Positions 1-7,366 of a stretch of 13,045 bases of DNA are shown in pieces. Where the stretch lies: NCBI GenBank assembly GCA_025350445.1, contig JANXXV010000034.1, positions 1 through 13,045 on the forward strand, given 5' to 3'. Made by a program: the position numbers and the translations under genes. The stretch is from Bryobacteraceae bacterium (GTDB lineage Bacteria > Acidobacteriota > Terriglobia > Bryobacterales > Bryobacteraceae). Position 1 is the stretch's first letter. The number at the start of each line of letters is the position of its first letter. Under the pieces are notes generated by a model, which was not told where the DNA came from, made no database searches, and was given only the letters and a program-made list of their open reading frames with translations.

Positions 1-526
1 CGCTCTCCCAGTAATCGAAAGCGCCCCGCCCCACCACCACCCGCGAGATCAGGTCTTTCACTTCGGCGCGCAGATAGAACACCGCGTGCGGGACCAACGC
101 AAACCCCGACGTCCGTTCGATCCAGGTACGATTCTCGCCCCGCGCGATCGCGCGCGCCATAATCGAAAAGATGTAGCGGTCCGTAATCACCACGAACCCG
201 GCCCGTAGCGCGGGGATGATCTCGTTCTCCAGGCGGTCCGCAAAATCAGTGGCGTAATAGAGGGTCATGGTGATCGGCCCCAGCGTATTGCCAGCTTTGG
301 CCTCCTTGATTCCCTTGCCGGCCAGAGCCGAGCGCGCCATGCCGGTATCGAGCACCGCATGTCCGAATTCCTCGAGCCATGGCTTCAGACGCCGGATTTG
401 GGTGCTGCGTCCCACCGCATCCGGCCCTTCAATCACGATCAATTTGCCTTGGAGTTCGGAATAATCCAGCCCCGGCAGCGCCGTGCGGTAGTAGGATAGC
501 GGCGGTCTATTCTTGTAGTCGCGCAA
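1..526 (-). CDS. Thymidylate kinase-like protein, partial, with variant P-loop
   Basis: I read 175 residues from a TTG start to the left window edge, so the C-terminus is missing. The protein is a P-loop nucleoside-monophosphate kinase of the thymidylate kinase family and a clear paralogue of the gene just upstream: both share ATDFADRLE, IIPxLxAG and a DRY motif. Its Walker A reads GPDAVGRST (residues 34-42), with Arg40 where catalytic Lys is expected; the neighbour has GIDGSGKST. It also carries a roughly 25-residue N-terminal extension. The TTG start is supported by GGAGG six bases upstream; the gene overlaps the end of its neighbour by 20 bases, so the two are probably translated together. 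The family phosphorylates dTMP with ATP, but the Lys-to-Arg change makes normal catalysis doubtful. It could be a regulatory or partner subunit, or a kinase with altered chemistry. Confidence 0.85.
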   Translation of the reverse strand, partial: MRDYKNRPPLSYYRTALPGLDYSELQGKLIVIEGPDAVGRSTQIRRLKPWLEEFGHAVLDTGMARSALAGKGIKEAKAGNTLGPITMTLYYATDFADRLENEIIPALRAGFVVITDRYIFSIMARAIARGENRTWIERTSGFALVPHAVFYLRAEVKDLISRVVVGRGAFDYWES

Positions 527-1220
527 CCCGGACCTCCGTTCCCAATACTCCCGGCGGGCGCGTGCGTCCGAATTCCCGCACCACGATCCGGCGCATTTCC
601 CGCTGCTGCGCTTCAATGCTTTTCGTCGCGTCGATTACATGAAAGCCCATCTCGTCAATCATGGATTCGTACTCTTCGAGAATGCGGCCTTGAAACAGGC
701 GGAAACTCTCTTCCATGTTGCGGCTAAGGCCCAAGTCCATCCCGGCTTCGTAATATTTCAAGGCATCGCGGCCGCCTAGAATCCGGCCTAGAGCCACGTC
801 CAGCGGAACTTTGAAATAAAACGCCAGCGACGGTTTGATAGCGAAGCGGTAGAGATTGCGCACCCAGGAGCGATCCACGCCGCGAACCACATCGCGCGCA
901 AACGCCGTATAGGCATAACGGTCCGCGCAAACTACGGCTCCCGCCTTGAGCAATGGAATAATGTAGTGCTCCAGGCGATCCGCAAAGTCGGTGGCATGAA
1001 TCAGGCTGAACGATGTCGGCGTGAACATCTCTTTCTTCTTGCCGCGGCGGGTTGTCTCGCGCACCAGCGGAGAAGAATTCCACTCACTGAATGTGACGGC
1101 GTATCCCCGGCGGCGCAGCCACTGGGATAGCAGCGAAATCTGCGTGGATTTCCCGGAGCCGTCGATCCCTTCCACCACAATCAACCGCCCGGGACAGCGG
1201 TTTTGTAGGAACACTTGCAT
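507..1220 (-). CDS. Thymidylate kinase-like P-loop kinase
   Basis: A protein of about 237 residues, close to the usual 200-220 of thymidylate kinases plus a short C-terminal tail. The Walker A is canonical (GIDGSGKST, residues 18-26), followed by the DRY motif at residues 100-102 and an Arg-rich lid-like stretch near residues 146-175. The family transfers phosphate from ATP to dTMP in the cytoplasm. Start choice: an in-frame ATG at 1235 has no ribosome site, whereas AAGGAG at 1229-1224 lies inside that longer reading and precedes ATG 1220 (3-base gap) and GTG 1214 (9-base gap); I chose 1220. It is the first gene of a minus-strand pair and diverges from the exopolyphosphatase gene. That context makes a housekeeping dTMP kinase less certain, and a polyphosphate-linked nucleotide kinase is a possible but unproven alternative. 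Confidence 0.85.
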   Translation of the reverse strand: MQVFLQNRCPGRLIVVEGIDGSGKSTQISLLSQWLRRRGYAVTFSEWNSSPLVRETTRRGKKKEMFTPTSFSLIHATDFADRLEHYIIPLLKAGAVVCADRYAYTAFARDVVRGVDRSWVRNLYRFAIKPSLAFYFKVPLDVALGRILGGRDALKYYEAGMDLGLSRNMEESFRLFQGRILEEYESMIDEMGFHVIDATKSIEAQQREMRRIVVREFGRTRPPGVLGTEVRVARLQE

Positions 1221-1252
1221 GCGCTCCTTTATCATAACGAGTGAGCCGCTGA

Positions 1253-1274
1253 TTTAGGTTAACGTTTGGTTACA
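1253..1274. promoter_or_regulatory. Two adjacent 11-bp direct repeats in the divergent control region
   Basis: On the minus strand the two contiguous units read TGTAACCAAAC and GTTAACCTAAA and agree at 7 of 11 positions around a TAACC core. They sit in the 55-70 bp gap between the kinase pair and the exopolyphosphatase gene. Eleven-bp direct repeats are the layout of Pho boxes, and TTAACC-type units are known from the cyanobacterial version. Phosphate control is inference. Confidence 0.3.
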
Positions 1275-1290
1275 AAAATGGCTCCATCTC

Positions 1291-2820
1291 ATGTCCCAAT
1301 ACGCAGCCATCGATATCGGCAGCAATTCGATTCGCATGCTCGCGGCCGAAGTGGACGCTCATGGCCGCATGGCGGTGCTCGCCTCGGAGCGTCAGGTGGT
1401 CCGCTTAGGCACCAGTGTTTTTCGCGAAGGCCGCTTGAACGAAGCCACCATGAATCTGGCGTGCGGAGTCCTGGCCGGAATGGCAGCCACCTACCGTAAG
1501 CTGGACGTCTTGGCCGTGCGGGTTGTAGGAACAGCAGCCCTGCGCGACGCGCGCAATCAACTGGAATTTCTGGCGCGCGCGTCCACCATTCTGGGGACTC
1601 CGGTCGAAGTCATTTCCGGACTGGAAGAAGCCCGGCTGGTGCATCTCGGCGTGCAGAGCCAATGGCCCCATCCGAAGCAACGCCTTTTGGTGGCCGACGT
1701 AGGAGGCGGCAGCGCCGAGCTGATCATGAGCGACGCCGGGCACATCGCCGAATCTTTCTCCAAGCCACTGGGCGCCCTTCGCCTCACTGAAATGTTTTTG
1801 AAGAGCGACCCTCCCGATCCCCGCGAGCTTCTGCGGATGCGCAAGTATATTCAGGAGCGCGTCGCGGGGCCGGTTGCCCGTTTCGGCGCGGCGAAGATCG
1901 ATCGCATGATCGCTACATCTTCGACCGCAGCGGCAATGGTCTGCGCCGTGAATCGTGTCCGCCGTTCGCGGCGCGACCTGGCAGACCGGCTGCCCGCTAC
2001 CGCCGCGCAGATTCGCCGGTTATATAACCAGGTCAGCACCACCAGCCTCGAAGGGCGTCGCCACATCACTGGAATTGGCCCCAGGCGCGCCGAAATTATT
2101 GTGGCCGGCGTGGCCGTGCTCCATGAAATCGTCTCCGGTTTCCGGCTGCCGCGCCTGTACTATTCGACCGCCGGCGTGCGTGAGGGCATCATCGCGGATT
2201 TGGCCCGCCGCAAGGTAGGTCTTGCGCAAGCGCGTCTCCATGCGGATCGCCGGCGCATCGTGATGGCGCTCTCGCGGCGCTATGGACTTTCCGTTCCTCA
2301 TGTGCGCAAAGTGGCTCAGTTCGCCGGAATCTTGTTCGAGCAATTGCGATCCCTGCATGCTTTGCCGGCCCTGAATGGCCAGCTCCTCGAAGCGGCAGCT
2401 TACTTATATAACATCGGTCACTGGGTAAACGAATCGCGCCATCACAAGCATTCGCTTTACTTAGTCGCCAATTCCGATCTGGCGGGGTTCTCGGAGTGGG
2501 AACGCATCGTAATTGCGAATTTGTGCCGCTACCATCGAAAGTCCATGCCGCAGCCGTCTCACTTGGAATTTCAGGCGCTGGATGTCGAAGGCCGCCGCAC
2601 GGTAGCGCTTTTGGCGCCGTTATTGCGTATCGCGGTTGCGCTGGATCAAAGTCAGGAGCAGTTGGTCGATGATGTAAGGGTGGTTTCGCTGGATAAAACA
2701 GTCGAGTTGGAACTGCAATCGCCGCGTGATCTGGACGTGGAACAATGGCATGCAGAGCAAGTGGCGCCGGTCTTCCGCGAAATGTACGGCCTCCCGCTGG
2801 TGGTGCGAGTCAAACGATGA
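1291..2820 (+). CDS. ppx: Exopolyphosphatase / pppGpp phosphohydrolase family (Ppx/GppA)
   Basis: A 509-residue protein of the ASKHA-fold Ppx/GppA family, which removes terminal phosphate from polyphosphate or pppGpp in the cytoplasm. Visible family motifs are DIGSNS (8-13), GTAALRDARN (80-89), SGLEEARL (109-116, catalytic Glu pair), VADVGGGSAEL (134-144) and STAGVREG (292-299). The C-terminal HD-like domain (about 315-509) retains HHKHS (384-388), NSDLAGF and RYHRK, but the usual HD or HE pair is replaced by Tyr373-Asn374 in YNIGH, so that metal site is probably lost. Length matches the long Ppx form. ATG 1291 is the only sensible start; it lacks an evident ribosome-binding site. The gene overlaps the CHAD gene by ATGA, which indicates translational coupling. 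Ppx and GppA activities cannot be told apart from sequence alone. Confidence 0.93.
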   Translation: MSQYAAIDIGSNSIRMLAAEVDAHGRMAVLASERQVVRLGTSVFREGRLNEATMNLACGVLAGMAATYRKLDVLAVRVVGTAALRDARNQLEFLARASTILGTPVEVISGLEEARLVHLGVQSQWPHPKQRLLVADVGGGSAELIMSDAGHIAESFSKPLGALRLTEMFLKSDPPDPRELLRMRKYIQERVAGPVARFGAAKIDRMIATSSTAAAMVCAVNRVRRSRRDLADRLPATAAQIRRLYNQVSTTSLEGRRHITGIGPRRAEIIVAGVAVLHEIVSGFRLPRLYYSTAGVREGIIADLARRKVGLAQARLHADRRRIVMALSRRYGLSVPHVRKVAQFAGILFEQLRSLHALPALNGQLLEAAAYLYNIGHWVNESRHHKHSLYLVANSDLAGFSEWERIVIANLCRYHRKSMPQPSHLEFQALDVEGRRTVALLAPLLRIAVALDQSQEQLVDDVRVVSLDKTVELELQSPRDLDVEQWHAEQVAPVFREMYGLPLVVRVKR

Positions 2821-3671
2821 AATCCTCCCCCGTTTCAAAACTTGCCTTCAAAGAAACACGAGGCTACCTCCGGCAATTCAAGAAACATCTGCGGCATACC
2901 GCGAAGCATCCGGAAGATCCTGAAGCGATTCATGACTTGCGCGTATCGATCCGCCGCCTGTCGCAATGCTTCCGGACTTTTCGCGGGTTGCTCGAACCCG
3001 CGCCGGTTAAAAAACTTCGGCGCCGCCTTCGCAAAGTGATGGACCATTGCGGCGCGGTTAGAAATTGTGACGTGGCGCTCGATCTATTGCAGCAAAGCGG
3101 CATCGCCGACGGCGAGTCGGTGTCAACACTGAAGCGAGCGCGCGAGGATTCAAGCAAAGAACTTCGCCGGCATCTTAAAAAAGAGCGCCGGAGAAATCAT
3201 TCGGCCCCGGGTCCTGCGAAAGTCCGGGCGGCGGGAAATTGGAATAAGGACGAAAATCCCGAAGAAAATCTCCGTAGAATGTTGCCTGCATTGGCGGACG
3301 AATGTTTTCGCGAGGGTGCGACCGTTGCCGTTCCCGGCGCCGCCCTGACGGATCTACACCGCTTCCGTCTCAGTTCGAAGCGCTTCCGCTACACCCTGGA
3401 GCTTTTCGAGGGATTCTACGGAACTGAAATATCGCGCGGCGCGACGGTCCTCAAAGATGTGCAAGACCGGTTGGGAGCGATTAACGATTGCGCCGTCACC
3501 ATGCAACTTCTCCGCGCCGACCGCGCGGCTGTGTCAGCCGTCGGTAAGCTATTGGGTCCTAGGATAGTGGAGTTCCAGGAATATTGGGAAGCTGAGTTTC
3601 GCCCTTCCAAGCTGATCTGGTGGAAGCGCTGGCTCAGCCACCCGCGCCGCACCGCCACCGCGGCAACGTAG
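2817..3671 (+). CDS. CHAD domain protein (polyphosphate-associated)
   Basis: A 284-residue, highly basic, helical protein. The CHAD domain is two repeats of a four-helix bundle with conserved His, Arg and Lys that bind inorganic polyphosphate. Repeat one shows HDLRVSIRRL (His39, Arg42, Arg46) and RNCDVALDLL; repeat two shows HRFRLSSKRFRY (His181, Arg184, Lys188, Arg191) and INDCAVTMQLL. A Lys/Arg-rich linker lies at about 115-140. The start is the ATG of the ATGA overlap with the upstream exopolyphosphatase gene; an earlier in-frame start at 2745 would only add residues read inside that gene. No CYTH domain is fused. The pairing suggests that it holds or targets polyphosphate for the exopolyphosphatase. 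Its stop lies 9 bases from that of the convergent response regulator gene. Confidence 0.92.
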   Translation: MKSSPVSKLAFKETRGYLRQFKKHLRHTAKHPEDPEAIHDLRVSIRRLSQCFRTFRGLLEPAPVKKLRRRLRKVMDHCGAVRNCDVALDLLQQSGIADGESVSTLKRAREDSSKELRRHLKKERRRNHSAPGPAKVRAAGNWNKDENPEENLRRMLPALADECFREGATVAVPGAALTDLHRFRLSSKRFRYTLELFEGFYGTEISRGATVLKDVQDRLGAINDCAVTMQLLRADRAAVSAVGKLLGPRIVEFQEYWEAEFRPSKLIWWKRWLSHPRRTATAAT

Positions 3672-3680
3672 CGGAGGCGC

Positions 3681-5462
3681 CTAACGATTCTCCAGCAACT
3701 TCAGTTTCTTCATCCGGTGACGCAAAATATCGCGACTGACGCCGAGTAAAGCCGCTGCCCTAGTCTTATTTCCGCCGACTTTTTCGAGCGCCTGCACAAT
3801 CAACGTGCGTTCGGAGTTCTTCAAGGAAAGGTCAGTCGGAGCCGTATGAACGCGTGGCGGCACGGGATGGCTGGGACCGCGCGGAGCCCGGGCGGAGGCG
3901 AACTGGATGCTGTTCGGCCGCAGCATATCGGTGTCTTCGAGCAACATCGCGCGCTCGATTACATTTCGCAGCTCCCTCGCGTTGCCCGGCCAATGATAGG
4001 CGTTCAATATCTTAACCGTCGGCGCAGAAATCCCTTTGATATGCGCTTTATACCTGCGGTTATATTCTTGAACAAAGTATTTTGCCAGCGGAAGGATATC
4101 TTCGGGGTGTTCACGCAGCGGAGGCGTCGCAATTTGGATCACGCTCAGCCGATGAAATAAATCCAGCCGAAACGCACCGGACTGCACCGCATCGGAGAGA
4201 TCGCGGTTGGTGGCGGCAATCACCCGCAAATCCACTTCAATTTCCTGCACTCCGCCCAGCCTGCGAAAGGATTGTTGCTCCAAAACCCGTAAGAATTTGG
4301 CCTGTACCGCGGGTGAAAGATCGCCCACCTCGTCCAAAAACAAAGTTCCGCCGCGAGCCACCTCAAGCAAGCCCTTTTTCTGAGTGCGGGCGTCCGTGTA
4401 AGCCCCTGCTTCGCGTCCGAATAATTCACTTTCGAGCAAAGCCTCGGGAAGGGCCGAGCAATTGAGCGCCACGAACGGGCCGGCCCTGCGGCTGCTCGAA
4501 TAATGCACGATTTGAGCCAGCAGATCCTTGCCGGTTCCGCTTTCTCCCTCTAACAGAACCGTGGTGGCCTCGCTCTTTGCAACGCGCAGCGCAAAAGAGA
4601 GCACTTGCTTCATGAGCTCCGAAGCGGCCACGATTCGGAAGCGTCCGAATTCGAACGCGTGACCGTTGCCCTGCTGGATAACTTTAGGGCTGACATCCGG
4701 AACTTGCGGCTCCGCGGGCCCGGTTTCGAACATGATCACGACGCCCCCCGGACCGCCATCGGACCCGCGCAATGGTGCAATATTACCGGAAATGGCCTTC
4801 AGATCTCCGCCTTTAGCCATCAAAAAGCGGTCGCGAATATCCACTAGAGAGCGTCGCTGCAACGCCTCGGCTATCGGCAACTCCACTTCGTTGCCGGTGG
4901 TTTTATCTGCTACCCGGAATACCTGCTTTACCGGGGTGCCGGCCGCTTCTTCATTGCTCCACCCGGTCAGGTTCTCGGCGGCCCGGTTCATCATGCGGAC
5001 GGTTTCCGTTTGATCCACCGAAATAACACCTAAGAGCAAGGTCCCAAAGACATCCGCTACGTGTTGTTGCCGCTTCCAGGAACTTCGATCATGACGGTGT
5101 TTGGAAAGCGCGATTTCCAGGCTGGCGTGCAATTCCGATTCGTGAAAGGGTTTGACAATATAGCCCATGGGGCGTGAATGTTTGGCGCGCTCCAGCGTAT
5201 CCCGGTCGGCATGCGCTGTAAGATAGACCACCGGCACATCGAAACGGTCCCGCAGCGTACGCGCCGTTTCGGCTCCGTCCATGTCGCCCTTAATGCGGAT
5301 ATCCATCAGCATCAAATCGGGCTGGCTCTTTTCCACCTCGCGAATGGCTTCGACGCCGCTGGTGACTACGCCGCTGACTTCATAGCCCAATCCCTTGAGA
5401 ACTTCCGCCAGATCTTCTGCGGTGATCTGTTCGTCTTCTACGATTAAAATTCTGTCCGTCAA
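3681..5462 (-). CDS. NtrC-type sigma-54-dependent response regulator (REC-PAS-AAA+-Fis)
   Basis: A 593-residue transcription activator. Domains in order: receiver (1-120) with phospho-acceptor Asp54, Thr82 and Lys104; a PAS-like segment (about 128-245); a sigma-54-interacting AAA+ ATPase (about 270-505) with Walker A GESGTGKD (306-313), Walker B GGTLFLDE (371-378) and Arg-finger region FRLDLFHRL; and a Fis-type helix-turn-helix (about 549-590) with GNKTRAAALLGVSRDILRHR. The sigma-54 contact loop reads GAYTDA (353-358) instead of GAFTGA. The TTG start is forced by a TAA a few codons upstream in frame and is preceded by GAGGAG. It lies 27 bases after the sensor kinase gene on the same strand, so the two are very likely cognate. 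The extra PAS between receiver and ATPase suggests a second input. No strong -24/-12 promoter was found nearby, so its target genes are unknown. Confidence 0.93.
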   Translation of the reverse strand: MTDRILIVEDEQITAEDLAEVLKGLGYEVSGVVTSGVEAIREVEKSQPDLMLMDIRIKGDMDGAETARTLRDRFDVPVVYLTAHADRDTLERAKHSRPMGYIVKPFHESELHASLEIALSKHRHDRSSWKRQQHVADVFGTLLLGVISVDQTETVRMMNRAAENLTGWSNEEAAGTPVKQVFRVADKTTGNEVELPIAEALQRRSLVDIRDRFLMAKGGDLKAISGNIAPLRGSDGGPGGVVIMFETGPAEPQVPDVSPKVIQQGNGHAFEFGRFRIVAASELMKQVLSFALRVAKSEATTVLLEGESGTGKDLLAQIVHYSSSRRAGPFVALNCSALPEALLESELFGREAGAYTDARTQKKGLLEVARGGTLFLDEVGDLSPAVQAKFLRVLEQQSFRRLGGVQEIEVDLRVIAATNRDLSDAVQSGAFRLDLFHRLSVIQIATPPLREHPEDILPLAKYFVQEYNRRYKAHIKGISAPTVKILNAYHWPGNARELRNVIERAMLLEDTDMLRPNSIQFASARAPRGPSHPVPPRVHTAPTDLSLKNSERTLIVQALEKVGGNKTRAAALLGVSRDILRHRMKKLKLLENR

Positions 5463-5489
5463 TGGCTCCTCGCATTATTGTCGATATTA

Positions 5490-6962
5490 TCATTTAATTG
5501 AGAGGCCATCGGCAAATGTCATGCAAAAGACAGTACCATTACGCCCATCAGTTTCGACATTCGCTTCGATTTGCCGGGCTAAAGTTCTCACCAGCCGCAG
5601 GCCAAGCGTTGGCGATGTTTCCCAATTCAAGTCCGGCGGCAAGCCGATTCCGTTGTCCCCCACCAAGAGCCGAATCTTCCCCTCGGGCTCTCGCTGCAGT
5701 TCTACGCGAACCTCACCCGACTTCGCTCCGGGGAACGCATATTTGAAAGCATTTGAGAGTAATTCGTTCACAATGAGGCCGCAAGGCGAAGCCACGTCCC
5801 GATGACAATAAAGCGGGTCCAGCTTGATTTGCATGCGGATGCGGCCGGACCCGCCATAGAATCGCACCAGGTGCTCCGCCAGCCTGCGAATGTAGTCCGC
5901 AAAATCGATTTCAGCCAGGCTCGCCGATTCATACAGGATCTCATGCAGAATCGCGATCGCCTGAATCCGGTACCGGCTTTCCTCGAACTTTTGGCGGGTG
6001 GCCGTGTCTTTGATAGAGCGTGCCTGTAAACCGAGCAGGCTGGTAATTACCTGTAAATTATTTTTGACCCGGTGATGGATCTCTTCGAGCAGTACTTCCC
6101 TTTCCCGCAAATCGGCGTGGGAGCGGTCCAGCAAAACCGCAGCCTCGCGAAGGCCTTGCTCGTAGCGCTCCCGCTCCGAAATGTCGCGCGCGACTTTGGA
6201 AGCCCCGATGACCAAACCGCCGGCGTCGCGAATCGGTGAAATAGAGAGGGAAACGGCCAGGATCTTTCCATATTTCGTGACCCGTTTCGTCTCGTAATGA
6301 TCGATGCGCTCTCCCCGCGCGATCCGGATCAGTATGTTGGGACCATCATCAATGGCGTCCGGAGGCACCAGAATCGACACGTGCTTTCCCACCATTTCGC
6401 CCGCGCTGTATCCGAACAGTCGCTCCGCGCCCTGATTCCAGCTTTGAATAATACCGTGCAAATCTTTGCTTATGATGGCGTCGTCTGAAGACTCGACAAT
6501 GGCGGCCAGGCGTTCCTGAAGTTCTGAAACCTGTTTAACCTGAGTCATGTCCAAGGTGACGCAACGGGTGTGGACGAACTTTCCTTCCTCTCGGTAGACG
6601 CTCGAATTGATGGAAACGTAGCGGGTAGAGCCATCTTTCGAGCGCAGGCGAGCCTCATATCGATCTATTTTCACGCTCTTCTTCAGGCGATCGAGAATGT
6701 CCTGAATAGCAGTTTCATCGATGTGAAATTCGGCGATGTTGTGGCCAATATATTCCTGCGCGGAGTAGCCGAGAAGGATTAGTTCAGCCCGATTAGCCCA
6801 CAGAATAGTTCCATCTTCTGCAACCCAATGCAATGCGACTGCCGCATTCTCGACGAAATCTCTCAGTTCTCTCTCCCGTTGTGCCAAATCGCCCGCTGTC
6901 GGCCCAAATGAAGGCGCATCGCTAGCAATCGCCACCTGGCGTTGTCTTTTAGAAGTAGCCAT
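5490..6962 (-). CDS. Soluble PAS-PAS-HisKA_2 sensor histidine kinase
   Basis: A 490-residue histidine kinase without membrane segments, so a cytoplasmic sensor. Two PAS domains occupy about 33-145 and 150-265; the PAS core LHWVAEDGTILWANRAE and the following PAC-like stretch are clear. The HisKA_2 dimerisation domain contains EIHHRVKNNLQVI (294-306) with the phospho-accepting His at 296/297, and the HATPase domain shows the N box NELLSNAFKYAF (399-410), DNGIGLP (436-442) and LGLRLV. It lacks the flavin-binding NCRFLQ motif of LOV domains, so light sensing is unlikely; ligand or redox sensing is possible. It is the first gene of a two-gene operon with the NtrC-type regulator. HisKA_2 kinases more often serve simple or anti-sigma-type receivers, so this pairing is somewhat unusual. 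ATG start, weak ribosome site. Confidence 0.93.
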   Translation of the reverse strand: MATSKRQRQVAIASDAPSFGPTAGDLAQRERELRDFVENAAVALHWVAEDGTILWANRAELILLGYSAQEYIGHNIAEFHIDETAIQDILDRLKKSVKIDRYEARLRSKDGSTRYVSINSSVYREEGKFVHTRCVTLDMTQVKQVSELQERLAAIVESSDDAIISKDLHGIIQSWNQGAERLFGYSAGEMVGKHVSILVPPDAIDDGPNILIRIARGERIDHYETKRVTKYGKILAVSLSISPIRDAGGLVIGASKVARDISERERYEQGLREAAVLLDRSHADLREREVLLEEIHHRVKNNLQVITSLLGLQARSIKDTATRQKFEESRYRIQAIAILHEILYESASLAEIDFADYIRRLAEHLVRFYGGSGRIRMQIKLDPLYCHRDVASPCGLIVNELLSNAFKYAFPGAKSGEVRVELQREPEGKIRLLVGDNGIGLPPDLNWETSPTLGLRLVRTLARQIEANVETDGRNGTVFCMTFADGLSIK

Positions 6963-6986
6963 GAATAATTTACCCGTCCGGCGAAA

Positions 6987-6992
6987 ATTATA
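6987..6992 (-). promoter_or_regulatory. Possible -10 box (TATAAT) for the sensor kinase operon
   Basis: A perfect TATAAT lies on the minus strand 24 bases before the kinase ATG. The hexamer at the 17-bp -35 position (TCCCAA) is poor, so this is either an activator-dependent promoter or chance. Confidence 0.3.
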
Positions 6993-7216
6993 CCTTCACA
7001 TTCTCCCGCTTGGGAAGATGTGGCTGTCCGGCACTGCGGGTTTTTGCGGCCCAAGAGTTCTCGATCGCGCAGTCAGCGGTGTCCGAAAACCCAGGTAAGG
7101 CGCGGTTTACCCTCCATGCTCCGACCGCGGATTAACAGCGGCTAAGGGGTTAAACGGAAAGCCTACCGAGGTAAAGCGCGCAGATTTTCGCGAAAGTGAG
7201 TGCTAAAACCCAATCC

Positions 7217-7232
7217 GCGCGAAGCTACGCGC
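7217..7232 (+). repeat. Short GC hairpin upstream of the sigma factor gene
   Basis: Inverted repeat GCGCG - aagcta - CGCGC with perfect 5-bp arms. It is not followed by a T run, so it is not a classic terminator. Any role is unknown. Confidence 0.3.
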
Positions 7233-7366
7233 TGAGGATAGTGCCCCCTATTTCGGCGAGTTTAATCGGATTGTTCCTAAATACCGGATTCCTAGAGCTA
7301 TTTAATTGCCGGCAGGGCCGCTTTTATTTTGGGCACAAACATGCCTTCTGTCCCGCGGAGAATCGT

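Larger units (their letters stand above)
6963..7366. other. Long intergenic region between the sensor kinase and sigma factor genes
   Basis: About 400 bases without a convincing gene. It holds the putative kinase -10 box, a perfect TTTCGCGAAA palindrome (7186-7195), a hairpin with 5-bp GCGCG/CGCGC arms and a 6-base loop (7217-7232), and a repeated CGGATT (7267 and 7285, 18 bp apart). A GTG at 7196 would extend the sigma factor by 57 residues into this region, but that stretch does not look like sigma factor sequence. I could not identify a promoter for the sigma gene or a known riboswitch. Confidence 0.5.

Noticed and set aside
3644..3680. Imperfect GC-rich hairpin at the convergent ends of the CHAD and regulator genes
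   Set aside because: Stem is 5+4 bp with a bulge and a 15-base loop, no T run on either side, and most of it lies in coding sequence.
7331..7344. GG-N10-GC arrangement like a sigma-54 promoter before the sigma gene
   Set aside because: Only the GG and GC match; the CACG and TT parts of the consensus are absent, so it is probably chance.
7196..7366. Upstream GTG extension of the sigma factor
   Set aside because: The 57 added residues do not resemble sigma factor sequence, and ATG 7367 has GGAG at a good distance.
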